DNA from: CAWBYL01 sp963793025
Lineage (GTDB): Bacteria; Actinomycetota; Acidimicrobiia; Acidimicrobiales; Acidimicrobilacustridaceae
Direction: 5' to 3'
DNA length: 64,000 nucleotides
Assembly: GCA_963793025.1 (NCBI GenBank)
Contig: CAWBYL010000001.1
Span: forward strand, 519,391 to 583,390
Below are positions 34,868-43,103 of this stretch, piece after piece. The position numbers and the translations under genes are program-made. The notes beneath the pieces are model-generated. The model saw only the letters and a list, made by a program, of their open reading frames with translations. It was not told where the DNA came from and searched no databases. The first letter of the stretch is position 1. Every line of letters starts with the position of its first letter.

Positions 34868-35634
34868 CCGGCGACCTGTTCGGGTGACCGGAAGGCAACC
34901 ACCGTTCCCGCGGGGGCGTGGCGTTCCTCCTGCCGGTCGCCGGATCCGCTGGAGCTCGACCGGCCCCCTGGCACGGGAGCGACGGCGCCTCCGGGGCCGG
35001 GCAGCCAGAGCTCACAACGGCGGGGCCGGGCCGAACGGCCACGGCCGTCGGCCTCGACTTCGACCCGACGGCGACGCAGGTGCCCGTGGCCGTCCCCGAG
35101 GCCCTCCCAGCTCCCGGCGGTGACGGTGAGGGTCAGATCCCTCGGCCACGCCCTCGACCGCGAGGGACGGGGAAGAGATCCGGGCTCGACGGCGAGCAGC
35201 ACCGAACCCCGCTCCCGTACCCGAGCGGCCAGCCGGCGGCCGTCAGCAGTGCCGAGCGCGGCCCGACCGTCGACCACGATGAGATCGACGCCGCCCACGA
35301 GGGCAGCCACCACGGTGGCCCACTGTCCCGTGGGCGGGTCGGGGACCAAGGCCAGTCGGCGCAGGTCGACGCCCGCTTCCTCGGCGGCGGCGAGACCCAG
35401 CTCGGGAAGGCCCACCATGGCCACCCACGAACCGGCCTGGGACGGCCCGGCGACGAGGGCGAGGGCCAGGCTGGTGGCCCCGTTGCCCGCCACCCCCACC
35501 GTGCTCCCCCGGGCCAACGCTTCGTCGGGGAGCAGGGGGCGCAGCGGGGCGAGGAGAGGGAGCGTGCGCTCGCGGGCGAGGGTGACGGGACGGGCCCGGT
35601 CTGCCACCTGACGGAGCTCGGCGGGGACTACCAC
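34864..35634 (-). CDS. imuA: ImuA-like RecA-fold mutasome protein
   Basis: 256 residues. It has a RecA-like outline with a degenerate nucleotide loop VGVAGNGATSLALALV in place of a full Walker A, and a Walker B-like DLIVVDGRAALG. Position and size identify it as the actinobacterial ImuA-type partner of ImuB. An SOS-like box lies 10 bases upstream of the start. The gene overlaps imuB by four bases, giving strict co-expression. The C-terminus is Ser/Gly-rich and presumably flexible. Confidence 0.85.
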   Translation of the reverse strand: MVVPAELRQVADRARPVTLARERTLPLLAPLRPLLPDEALARGSTVGVAGNGATSLALALVAGPSQAGSWVAMVGLPELGLAAAEEAGVDLRRLALVPDPPTGQWATVVAALVGGVDLIVVDGRAALGTADGRRLAARVRERGSVLLAVEPGSLPRPSRSRAWPRDLTLTVTAGSWEGLGDGHGHLRRRRVEVEADGRGRSARPRRCELWLPGPGGAVAPVPGGRSSSSGSGDRQEERHAPAGTVVAFRSPEQVAG

Positions 35635-35644
35635 CCCACCAGTA

Positions 35645-35660
35645 TCGAACAGGCGTACGA
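35645..35660 (-). promoter_or_regulatory. LexA/SOS box upstream of imuA
   Basis: TCGAAC-AGGC-GTACGA, a near-perfect match to the actinobacterial SOS palindrome TCGAAC-N4-GTTCGA with one change (GTAC for GTTC). It ends 10 bases from the imuA start, so LexA bound here would block transcription or initiation. Confidence 0.85.
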
Positions 35661-35689
35661 CAGAGGCAACCCGCGATCAGGGCCCGGCG

Positions 35690-36454
35690 TCAGCCCCGGA
35701 CGTCGAGGAGGCGCTGGAGGTCGGACAGGTCGAACGCGCCCTGCGCGCCCTGCATCAGGATCAGGTGGGTGGCCCCGGCCTCGAGGTAGGCATCGACGTT
35801 GTCGATCTCGCCACCGCTGATGCCGACCGTGCGCTCGATCTCCCCGGGGTCACGGCCCACCTCGGAGCACCACTGATCGAGCACCTTGGACTTGTGGGCG
35901 AAGTTCTCCGGAGGTCCGAACGTGTTCCACGCGTCGCAGTGGCGGGCCACCAGCTTCAGGGTGACCTTCTCACCGCCTCCGCCCACGAGGATCGGGAGCG
36001 GGCCGATGGGTGCGGGGTTGAGCGCCCCCAGCCGAGCCTTGATGCGCTCCAGCGCCGATCCGAGCTCTTTCAGCCGCGAGCCAGGGGTGCCGAACTCGTA
36101 GCCGTACTCGTCGTAGTCGCGCTCGAACCAGCCCGCACCGATACCGAGGTAGGCCCGACCCCCGCTGACGTGGTCGAGCGTGCGGGCCATGTCGGCCAGC
36201 AGCTCAGGGTTCCGATAGGTGTTGCCGGTGACGAGCATTCCGATGCTCGCCGTGTTCGTGTCCGCCGCCATCGTCGTCAGCGTCACCCAGCCCTCGAAAT
36301 GGGGCCCGTCGGGCTCGCCGTACAGAGGGTAGAAGTGGTCCCACGTCCAGATGGAGTCGACACCCATGGCATCGGCGGCCTTCCACGCTTCGCGCAGCTC
36401 GGCCATCGTCGTGTGCTGGGGCTGGAGCTGGATGCCCACCTTGAACGGTGCCAC
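35690..36454 (-). CDS. LLM-class F420-dependent oxidoreductase (second copy)
   Basis: 254 residues from GTG 36454 with GAGGAGG upstream. Family signs are VGIQLQPQHTT, WTWDHFYPLYGE, NTASIGMLVTGNTYRNPELLADM and GGRAYLGIGAGWFERDYDEYG, all typical of F420-dependent TIGR03560-like enzymes. It is shorter than the first copy and not close to it in sequence. It would reduce or oxidise a small molecule with F420. It lies on the minus strand about 55 bases upstream of imuA, beyond the SOS box. Confidence 0.9.
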   Translation of the reverse strand: MAPFKVGIQLQPQHTTMAELREAWKAADAMGVDSIWTWDHFYPLYGEPDGPHFEGWVTLTTMAADTNTASIGMLVTGNTYRNPELLADMARTLDHVSGGRAYLGIGAGWFERDYDEYGYEFGTPGSRLKELGSALERIKARLGALNPAPIGPLPILVGGGGEKVTLKLVARHCDAWNTFGPPENFAHKSKVLDQWCSEVGRDPGEIERTVGISGGEIDNVDAYLEAGATHLILMQGAQGAFDLSDLQRLLDVRG

Positions 36455-36567
36455 GGATCCTCCTCGGGTCGGGTCGATCCGACGCTACCGGCGAGTGCGC
36501 CTCAGGCCTCTGGTCGGAGACGTCATCGGCTCACCCGGAGCCGGATCGACCGCGTGAAGCCCGACAT

Positions 36568-36605
36568 CTGCCTCCGCTCACCGCCGACGTCGTCGACGGA
36601 GGCAG
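36568..36605 (-). terminator. Hairpin downstream of the Nfu-like gene
   Basis: CTGCCTCCG (36568-36576) pairs with CGGAGGCAG (36597-36605) over 9 bp around a 20-base loop. It lies just after the stop of the minus-strand gene at 36621, as expected for a terminator, but there is no T run. Confidence 0.45.
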
Positions 36606-36620
36606 TACTACCGGCGCCGA

Positions 36621-36944
36621 TCAGTCCCCGACGCCCTCGGGGATGACGACCTCGACACCCTCGCGGTAGTAGATGAACACGTCCTCGAGGAGCTCCTTGA
36701 TGCCGGCGACGGCATCGGCCTGATCGAGGTGGACCGTGATCACGTTGGCGTTGACGTGCACCGCCGAGATGCCGCCGTGTTCGAAGAGGGCGGCGGCGAT
36801 GATGTCGGCCGGGCGCTGGCCGTGGACGTCGGCCGGCGATCGGTAGATCTCGTGACCCATGCCCGTGAGCGCACGGTTGGTCTCGAAGCGGACCACACCG
36901 GGGTGGACGGAGGGCTTCTCGATGACGGTGACTGGCTGACCCAT
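36621..36944 (-). CDS. Nfu/NifU N-terminal-domain-like protein
   Basis: 107 residues. The pattern PSVHPGVVRFETNRALT, followed by AALFEHGGISAVHVNANVITVHLDQ and a C-terminal helix, matches the Nfu N-terminal domain, which in full-length scaffold proteins precedes the CxxC cluster-binding domain. No Cys is present, so it cannot itself carry an Fe-S cluster. It may help target or assemble clusters, or have another role. It is on the same strand as the membrane gene upstream, 23 bases away. Confidence 0.65.
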   Translation of the reverse strand: MGQPVTVIEKPSVHPGVVRFETNRALTGMGHEIYRSPADVHGQRPADIIAAALFEHGGISAVHVNANVITVHLDQADAVAGIKELLEDVFIYYREGVEVVIPEGVGD

Positions 36945-36967
36945 GGCGGCGTGATGCTAGCCGGGGC

Positions 36968-37426
36968 TCAGCGCCCGCCACCATCCACGGATCCGGCGAG
37001 GGAGCGGTCACCGGCGGTGCCGGGCTCCGGCGTCGACCGGGAGGCGATCGGTGCCGCCATGCGCCACACGGCCGCAGCGAGGGCGACGGAGATCACGCCG
37101 AGGAAGGCGTGGACGACCTTGAAGGCGACGGTGTTGTCCGTGACCAGGATCTGCGCGACCCGCACGACCCAGACGGCCACGGTGACGCCGGCGAAGACCT
37201 GGAGGAAACGGGCGGCACCGACGCTGAGCGGCCGCACCCAGGTGCGGACGAGGACGACCAGTCCGCCGGCGGCGAGGGCGAGCAGGGCTCCGGCCAGCAC
37301 GGTGGACACGACCTTGCCGCCCGTGGACTCGGTGGAGGAGGTCCAGGCGTTGTTGATCCGGGTGATCCAGATGAACGCCGTCCAGGCGACGAAGGCGGCG
37401 AGCAGGACCCAGGAGCGACGCGGCAT
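36968..37426 (-). CDS. Four-helix membrane protein of unknown function
   Basis: 152 residues with four predicted membrane segments (about 5-22, 40-62, 76-97, 102-122) and a charged C-terminal tail. No metal-binding or catalytic motif is apparent. It shares a 116-base divergent promoter region with the Cys-rich mini-protein, so the CsoR-like palindrome there may bear on it too. Confidence 0.7.
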   Translation of the reverse strand: MPRRSWVLLAAFVAWTAFIWITRINNAWTSSTESTGGKVVSTVLAGALLALAAGGLVVLVRTWVRPLSVGAARFLQVFAGVTVAVWVVRVAQILVTDNTVAFKVVHAFLGVISVALAAAVWRMAAPIASRSTPEPGTAGDRSLAGSVDGGGR

Positions 37427-37528
37427 GACGGCGAGGGTAGCCCCGGCCGGACCACCCGACCCACCGCCCGGGCCGGCCCGATGGCGGGATCGACACCTCC
37501 GGAGGGTTGCCGGTCGTCATCCGGAGAT

Positions 37529-37544
37529 ATACCCTGGGGGGTAT
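37529..37544. promoter_or_regulatory. CsoR-like palindrome overlapping a start codon
   Basis: ATACCC-TGGG-GGGTAT: perfect 6-bp arms around a G-rich centre, close to the ATACCCCC/GGGGGTAT sites of the copper sensor CsoR and relatives. The last two bases are the first two of the ATG at 37543, so a bound repressor would cover the ribosome site and start. Confidence 0.5.
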
Positions 37545-37698
37545 GTGCTCACGACAGACGTGCAACCAGTGCGGACGACCGACGTGGAAGGGCTGTGGTG
37601 CCCACGTGGAGCAGGTGCTGGGCGACGTGGCCCCGGCAGACCGGTGCCAGTGCGCCACCCTCGCCTCCCCGCGCCGCTCGTGGTGGCGCCGGTCCTGA
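37543..37698 (+). CDS. Cys-rich mini-protein, putative metal-binding
   Basis: 51 residues from ATG 37543. Cys residues at 2, 7, 10, 18, 35 and 37 plus His21 give the pattern C-x4-C-x2-C-x7-C-x2-H...C-x-C, fit for one zinc or copper site. Similar 40-60-residue MCxxxTC...GCGxHV proteins occur widely in actinobacteria, with no known role as far as I recall. The G-rich ribosome site lies inside a CsoR-like palindrome. The tail is basic (PRRSWWRRS). Confidence 0.75.
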   Translation: MCSRQTCNQCGRPTWKGCGAHVEQVLGDVAPADRCQCATLASPRRSWWRRS

Positions 37699-37728
37699 CC
37701 TGACCCACCCCACCCCGACGACCGGTCG

Positions 37729-38949
37729 TCAGCCTCGCGGGCGGGCGATCACGGGGTAGTGCAGCCACCCTGCGAACTGGTTGGCCCTCAGACGCACGGG
37801 CTCCCCCGCCGGCTCGAACGACCCGACCCGCCGAAAGAGCTCGCTGAGCACCAGACGCAGATCGAGCCGGGCCAGCTGGGCCCCGATGCAGAAGTGCGGT
37901 CCACCCCCGCCGAAGGCCACGTGGTCGAGCGGGGTGCGGGCGGGGTCGAAGCGATCCGGATCGACGAAGTGCCGCTCGTCGCGGTTGGCCGCCGCGTACG
38001 ACAACAGGACCTTGTCACCGGCCCGGATGGTTCGGCCGTGCCGGACGTGGTCGGCGGTGGCGGTGCGGCGGAACGACATCACCGGCCCCCGCCAGCGCAA
38101 CAGCTCCTCCACCACCGGCGGCGGGCACTCGCCCCCCGACCAGGGGGCGAAGATCGCCGGATCCTCGATCCACGAGTGGACCGCCTCGACCATGGAGTGG
38201 GCCGTGGTGCTGAGACCCCCCACCAGCACGGCCGGGAAGAAGGCCACCAGCTCGAGGTCGCTCAGGCGATGACGCTCGCCGTCCTCCTCGATCTCGGCCT
38301 GGACGAGGTCGACCACGACCCCACGGTGCGCCTCGGGCTCGGTCCGCACCGCCGCCACCAGCTGCGCGCCGTACTCGGCCATCGTGCGGGCGACCTCGGG
38401 ACGAGGAGCCAGGGCCGGGTTCACCTCCGGGTCCTGGAAGTCGGCCAGCTCGCGCGTGATGGCGAGGAGAGACGGCCAGTCGTCCTCGGGCACCCCGAAC
38501 AGCGTGGCCACCATCTGGAACGACAGCTGCTCGGCCACCTCCACGAAGTCGTGGGGGCGACCGTCGAGTAGCTCGTCGACGAGTCCGGCGCAGGTCGCTT
38601 CGATGAGCGGGGTCAGCCGCCGGACCTGACCGGGGGTGAAGGCGTGGCTCACCAGCTTGCGGTACCGGGTGTGGTCTGGTGGGTCCTGGTTCACGAAGAT
38701 GCGGCGGCGGACCTCGAGCTCGGCCTCGCTGGCCGCCTCCTCGATCGAGGATCCCTTCGTGTAGTTGGAGTAGAGCTCCCAGTCCCGGTTGGCCTCGACC
38801 ACGTCGTCGTAGCGCGACAGGACCCAGTAGCCGGGACCGTCCACCTCGTCGTGCCACGCCACCGGGTCGTTGTCACGCAGCCAGGCCAGGTACTCGCGGG
38901 GAACCCCGCCGCGATAGAGCTCGGGGTCGACCAGGTCGAGGCGATCCAC
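37729..38949 (-). CDS. Cytochrome P450
   Basis: 406 residues from GTG 38949, four bases after the SDR stop, so the two form an operon. The haem loop is FGGGGPHFCIG with Cys354; the EELLR pair of helix K and NQDPPDHTRYRKLV of helix C are normal. Odd: the helix I oxygen-activation motif is VGGLS-T-T (Ser247-Thr248) where P450s usually have Asp or Glu before the Thr. Bacterial class I P450s take electrons from ferredoxin; no ferredoxin gene is adjacent. Overall sequence resembles actinobacterial steroid or lipid hydroxylases. Confidence 0.93.
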   Translation of the reverse strand: MDRLDLVDPELYRGGVPREYLAWLRDNDPVAWHDEVDGPGYWVLSRYDDVVEANRDWELYSNYTKGSSIEEAASEAELEVRRRIFVNQDPPDHTRYRKLVSHAFTPGQVRRLTPLIEATCAGLVDELLDGRPHDFVEVAEQLSFQMVATLFGVPEDDWPSLLAITRELADFQDPEVNPALAPRPEVARTMAEYGAQLVAAVRTEPEAHRGVVVDLVQAEIEEDGERHRLSDLELVAFFPAVLVGGLSTTAHSMVEAVHSWIEDPAIFAPWSGGECPPPVVEELLRWRGPVMSFRRTATADHVRHGRTIRAGDKVLLSYAAANRDERHFVDPDRFDPARTPLDHVAFGGGGPHFCIGAQLARLDLRLVLSELFRRVGSFEPAGEPVRLRANQFAGWLHYPVIARPRG

Positions 38950-38953
38950 CGGA

Positions 38954-39685
38954 CTACAGCTTCGGGGTCGAGGCGGTGTGGCCGCCGTCGACGGGCAGAT
39001 CGATGCCGGTGAGCCAGGAGGCGTCGTCACTGGCCAGGAAGACGGCGGCGGCGGCCACGTCCATGGGCTCGCCGATGCGGCCGAGGGGCAGCCCGGCGGC
39101 CAGCTGCTCCTCCCGCTCCTCGACGACATACGCGACCATCGGCGTGCGGATGACACCCGGCAGGATGGCGTTGACCCGGATCCCGAGCGGGCCGAGGTCG
39201 AGGGCGGCGGCCTTGGTCAGGCCCCGCAGGGCGAACTTCGACGCCGTGTAGGCCGCGGTGCGGGCCTGGGCGGCCAGCCCGTTCAACGACGAGACGTTGA
39301 TGATGCTGCTCCCCGCCGCCATGTGGGGGACGACCGCCTGGATGCCGAGGAGCGGGCCCATCAGGTTCACGTCGAGCACCCGTCGGAAGTCGGCCTCGGG
39401 CATGTGCTGCACCGGGGCGGCGGCATGGATGCCGGCGTTGTTGACCAGGACGTCGACCCGACCGTGGCGGTCGACGGCCACCTCCACCGCCGCCGCCCAG
39501 CTGTCCGCCGAGGTCACGTCGAGGTGGATGCCGTCGTGGTCGAGCACGTCACCGGCCACCACCAGCGCACCCTCGGCGGCGAACCGCTCGGCCTCGGCCT
39601 GACCCTGACCCCGGGCGGCGCCGGTGATGATCGCCACCTTGCCGGCCAGTCGTCCGCCTCCGCCGCCCTCGCCCTGCTCTGCCAT
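38954..39685 (-). CDS. Short-chain dehydrogenase/reductase (P450 operon)
   Basis: 243 residues. A classical SDR: ITGAARGQGQAEAERFA cofactor loop, Asp in VAGDVLDHDG suggesting NAD(H), VDVLVNNAG, catalytic Ser in NVSSLNG, and Tyr/Lys in TAAYTASKFAL. The C-terminal LTGIDLPVDGGHTAS is standard. It would oxidise a hydroxyl such as the one placed by the P450 coded four bases downstream. Steroid or terpenoid substrates are plausible but unproven. Confidence 0.93.
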   Translation of the reverse strand: MAEQGEGGGGGRLAGKVAIITGAARGQGQAEAERFAAEGALVVAGDVLDHDGIHLDVTSADSWAAAVEVAVDRHGRVDVLVNNAGIHAAAPVQHMPEADFRRVLDVNLMGPLLGIQAVVPHMAAGSSIINVSSLNGLAAQARTAAYTASKFALRGLTKAAALDLGPLGIRVNAILPGVIRTPMVAYVVEEREEQLAAGLPLGRIGEPMDVAAAAVFLASDDASWLTGIDLPVDGGHTASTPKL

Positions 39686-39763
39686 CTGTCGCCCCCTCTG
39701 TGTGCCCGTCCACGGGCGGGGCCACGTTACGTTGCGCGGAGGGGCGGGGACGGGCGCAGAACG

Positions 39764-40462
39764 TCAGAACAGCGAGGGTTGCGACCCGACGGGCGGGGTC
39801 CGGGGGATGCCCGTCCACGGCAACGAGTCCATGAAGGCCCACGACCGCCGATGGATCGACGTCGGTCCCATGCCGGCCAGCGCCAGCTTGTGCCGCGGGC
39901 AGGGATACCCCTTGTTGGCGTGGAAGTGGAAGTCGGGGAAGTTCTCGGCCTCGGCCCGCATGATGCGGTCGCGACTCACCTTGGCCAGGATCGACGCGGC
40001 GGCGATCGACAGACAGGTCGCGTCCCCCTTGACGATGGTGCGGGTGATGCCCCCGCCGACGAAGTCCCAGGAGCCGTCGAGCAGCACCCGGTCCGGGGTC
40101 ACGCCGAGACCGTCGATGGCCCGACGGGCCGCCAGCTTCTGGGCCGCCGACATGCCCAGCGCATCGCACTCCTCGTGCGACGCCTGACCCACGGCCCACG
40201 CCGTGCACCACTCGGCGACGCGATCGAACATCGCCTCGCGTTCGGGTTCGGTGAGCATCTTCGAATCACGGATCTTGTAGACCCGCCGATCGGACGGCAC
40301 GACCGCGGCGCCGACCATGAGCGGGCCCGCCCAGGCCCCCCGACCGACCTCGTCCACGCCCACGACGACGGTGTTCCCGGCCGCCCAGAGCTCGCGTTCG
40401 ACGGCGAGGGTGGGTGACTTGGTGCGCAGCGCCGAACGGAGCTGGGGCACGGTCGACGTCAC
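39764..40462 (-). CDS. rnhB: Ribonuclease HII
   Basis: 232 residues from GTG 40462. The RNase HII catalytic set is seen: Asp37-Glu38 in GVDEVGRGAWAGP, DSKMLTEPERE, the Asp in VLLDGSWDF, and KGDATCLSIAAASILAKVSRDR. It removes RNA from RNA-DNA hybrids and single misplaced ribonucleotides. The C-terminus ends PSLF, resembling a beta-clamp-binding tail (QPSLF). It is divergent from the repeat protein, 35 bases apart. Confidence 0.96.
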   Translation of the reverse strand: MTSTVPQLRSALRTKSPTLAVERELWAAGNTVVVGVDEVGRGAWAGPLMVGAAVVPSDRRVYKIRDSKMLTEPEREAMFDRVAEWCTAWAVGQASHEECDALGMSAAQKLAARRAIDGLGVTPDRVLLDGSWDFVGGGITRTIVKGDATCLSIAAASILAKVSRDRIMRAEAENFPDFHFHANKGYPCPRHKLALAGMGPTSIHRRSWAFMDSLPWTGIPRTPPVGSQPSLF

Positions 40463-40497
40463 GTCTCAGACCGTAGCGCCGTGGGTACGGTGACCTC

Positions 40498-41049
40498 ATG
40501 AGGATCCCGGCGACCATTCCCGAGCTCGGTGAGCTCCGCAGCCACCTGCCCGACGTGCACCTCCCCGACGTGGCCGGCCATGTCGACGATCTCGGCGCGC
40601 CGTTCCCGGCCCTGCGAGCCCGAGCCGAAGGCCTCACCGAAGGCATCGCCGAACAGCTCCCCGGGCTGCGGGCCCGAGCGGGGGAGCTGGGCCAACAGCT
40701 CCCGGACGCCGTGGCCTCGCTGCGGCGCCCGAGCGACCACTCGAACAGCTCGTGGCGCTCCTGGTACTCCGATCACTCCGCCCTCTCGGTCGGTTCGATG
40801 TACTCGTTCGCGTCGGCTTTCTCGATCGGTTCCGCCGGCTCGGTGCTCTCCATCGGCTCCGCCGGCTCCATCCTCTCCATCGGATCCACCGGGTCCGTGC
40901 TCTCCATCGGTTCGGCCGGCTCGGTGCTGTCGATCGGTGGATCCGGCGCAGGCGGAGCCCGCATGGCCGATGCCGTCACCCCGACCATCGTGGGTCTGGC
41001 CCGGCTCGGCGCCGTCGCCGCCCTGGCCACCGCCGTCGTCCGCGGCTGA
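40498..41049 (+). CDS. Nine-residue-repeat protein (GSAGSVLSI) of unknown function
   Basis: 183 residues. The N-terminal third is helical and Leu-rich (LRSHLPDVHLPDVAGHVDDL). Residues about 111-146 hold four copies of a nine-residue unit GSAGSVLSI, coded by 27-base repeats, preceded by a Ser/Tyr-rich lead. A final helix is hydrophobic (GLARLGAVAALATAVVRG) and could be membrane-bound. There is no signal peptide. The repeat could form a short beta-solenoid or a membrane-associated sheet. Not recognised as a named family. Confidence 0.7.
   Translation: MRIPATIPELGELRSHLPDVHLPDVAGHVDDLGAPFPALRARAEGLTEGIAEQLPGLRARAGELGQQLPDAVASLRRPSDHSNSSWRSWYSDHSALSVGSMYSFASAFSIGSAGSVLSIGSAGSILSIGSTGSVLSIGSAGSVLSIGGSGAGGARMADAVTPTIVGLARLGAVAALATAVVRG
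40828..40935 (+). repeat. Four 27-base coding repeats
   Basis: Units at 40828, 40855, 40882 and 40909, each coding GSxGSxLSI. Third positions differ between units, so the repeats are old and kept by protein-level selection. Confidence 0.92.
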
Positions 41050-41051
41050 GC

Positions 41052-41462
41052 TCAGTCGAGGCGATCGACGTAGATCTGCTCGCCGGCATCGAGCTCGGCG
41101 GCCAGGAAGGCGTGGACGATCTCGCGGGCCACGGCCGGCGTGGTCAGCCGCAGCGAGAGCCCCACCACGTTGGCGCCGTTCCACCGACGGGCACCGGTAG
41201 CGGTCTCGGCGTCGCCGCACAGCGCCGCCCGCACGCCGGGGACCTTGGTGGCGGCCATGACCACACCGGTGCCTGTCCAGCACCACACCACACCCACGTC
41301 AGCGCGGCCATCGGCCACGGCCTGGCCGACCACCCGCCCGACGTCGGGCCAGTCGAGCCCCGCCGCCACCACGTCGACCTGGTGGCCCCGAGCCTCGAGG
41401 TGGACCTTCAACTCGTCGGTGGCGGCGGTGACGTCGTCGGTGCCGTAGGCGATCCGGGTCAT
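41052..41462 (-). CDS. RpiB/LacA/LacB-like protein with altered active site
   Basis: 136 residues. The fold signature of the ribose-5-phosphate isomerase B family is clear: YGTDDVTAATDELKVHLEARGH, GVVWCWTGTGVVMAATKVPGVRAALC, NGANVVGLSLRL. Yet key positions depart from RpiB: the usual D-H pair near the N-terminus is D-D, CGTG is CWTG, and HNDAN is WNGAN. The Cys nucleophile is kept. It may act on another sugar phosphate or be non-catalytic. It is convergent with the repeat protein, two bases apart. Confidence 0.75.
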   Translation of the reverse strand: MTRIAYGTDDVTAATDELKVHLEARGHQVDVVAAGLDWPDVGRVVGQAVADGRADVGVVWCWTGTGVVMAATKVPGVRAALCGDAETATGARRWNGANVVGLSLRLTTPAVAREIVHAFLAAELDAGEQIYVDRLD

Positions 41463-41470
41463 GGGTGCGC

Positions 41471-43103
41471 TCAGGTCCGTCCCCGCATGCGGGCCCGTTG
41501 GGTGGCCGCCCGGCGGGCCTTGGCCCGGGCGTCGCGAGTGGCCTGGTCCGCCTTGCGTTCGGCATCCTGCACGGCCTTCTCCACCCGACGGGTCGCCTGC
41601 TCGTCGACCCGCTTCGAGGCGTCGGTGGCGCGGGCGATCACGGCCGCCACCCGGTCGCGGTGCTCCCGTTCGATCACATCGATGGCCCGCCTGGCCTCGT
41701 CCTCGATGCGGCGCAGCTGCTCCTCGGCGTCGTCGTCGGCCTGAGCCGCCTTCTGGTCGACCTCGGCCCGCAACTCACGGAGCCGCTCCGACGCGCCCAG
41801 GTCGGTGAGGAGGTCGAGCCTGACGTCGGGGTCGAGCTCGGCCTCGAGCACGGCTTCGGACAGCGCCTCGATCTCGCCCGACGTGGGTTCCTCGACGAGG
41901 GCCTGCACCACCTCCGGTGGTGCGTTCCCGCTGAGCACGAGTGGGAGCCGACCGGGGAGCTCGTCGATCCCCGCCATGAGCTCGGCGATCAGACCGGCGG
42001 AGCGTTCCCGCAGCTCGTCACGACCGGCCTGAGCGCCGGCCGACCGCATGTCGCGCTGCTGCAGGGCCCGAGCCCGGCGGGCCTCGGGGTAGGGGTCCTC
42101 GACCGGATCGGACGCGAACCGCAGACGCCACAGCGGGAGGCGGCCGATGTCCTTCAGGTAGTGGCTCCGCAGCGACGTGAACCGCAGCTCGGGGTCGTCG
42201 CTGACGGCGTCGTGGAGTTCGGTGGAGACGACCACCGAACCCGGGTAGGCGACGTTCACGATGCGACTGGCCAGGTTCACGGTGTGGCCGTAGACGTCGC
42301 CGTCGCGTTCGAGCACGGGACCGAAGGCCATCCCCACGCGCACGTCCGAGAGCGCTTCGTCCTCCCGGTAGCGACGGGCCAGGTCGAGCGCGGTGCGACA
42401 CCCGATGACGGCGTCGTCGGCCACGAACATCACTTCGTCGCCGATGGTCTTGACCACCCGACCACCGTTGGAGGCCACCACGTCGTAGGCGATCGCCTCG
42501 AAGCGGTCCACCACACCAGCGAGAGAGCTGGAGTCGAGCTGTTGGGTCTGGGCGGTGAACCCGACCAGGTCGGCGAAGCCCACGCACACCGAGGCCTCAC
42601 CCCCCTCGGCACCGGCGCGAACCAGTCGTCGTTGGGCCTCCGCCGCCAGCTGGCGACGCCAGACGACCTCCAGGATGCGGGGCATCGAGCGCGATCTGGT
42701 CGAGCGACCGACGCATGTCCTCCTCGTCGGTCTGCAACGCAGCGGTGCGGAGGAAGGCGTCGATCTGGGCCGCCGCGACCCGGTCGAGCGAGGAGCCGAT
42801 GACCCGGGCGATCTGCTTGGCCGCCTCCGGTTCGAGATTGCCGTCGTTGATGAGGCCGACCACGGTGGCGAGCATCTCGACGTCCTCGGCGCCGAACAGC
42901 TTCTCGCCCGGACGCGGATCAGGGAAGCCGAGCGCCCGCCAGTACTCACGCAGTCGTTCGGGGTCGATGCCCGACGACTGGGCGATGTCGGTGAGCCCGA
43001 ACCGGGCCCGGTCGACACCGATCATCGACTGGAGGGCGCGTCGGGCCAGTACGTCGGGGTCGTCCCACGCCCCACCGCTGTCCCCGGCGATCCCGGCGGT
43101 CAC
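41471..43103 (-). pseudogene. Class III adenylate/guanylate cyclase with N-terminal regulatory domain, frame-broken
   Basis: From GTG 43103 the first frame codes an N-terminal helical domain (RFGLTDIAQSSGIDPERLREY, LGFPDP, LFGAEDVEML) of the type that regulates mycobacterial Rv1264-like cyclases. Near 42690, a CCCC run shifts the frame; deleting one C joins it smoothly to the cyclase domain (ADLVGFT, VKTIGDEVMF, GHTVNLASRI) and a long C-terminal coiled coil. The metal Asp residues and the substrate-choosing Lys are present. As given the protein is split; a consensus error is likely. The start overlaps the upstream stop as GTGA. Confidence 0.75.
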
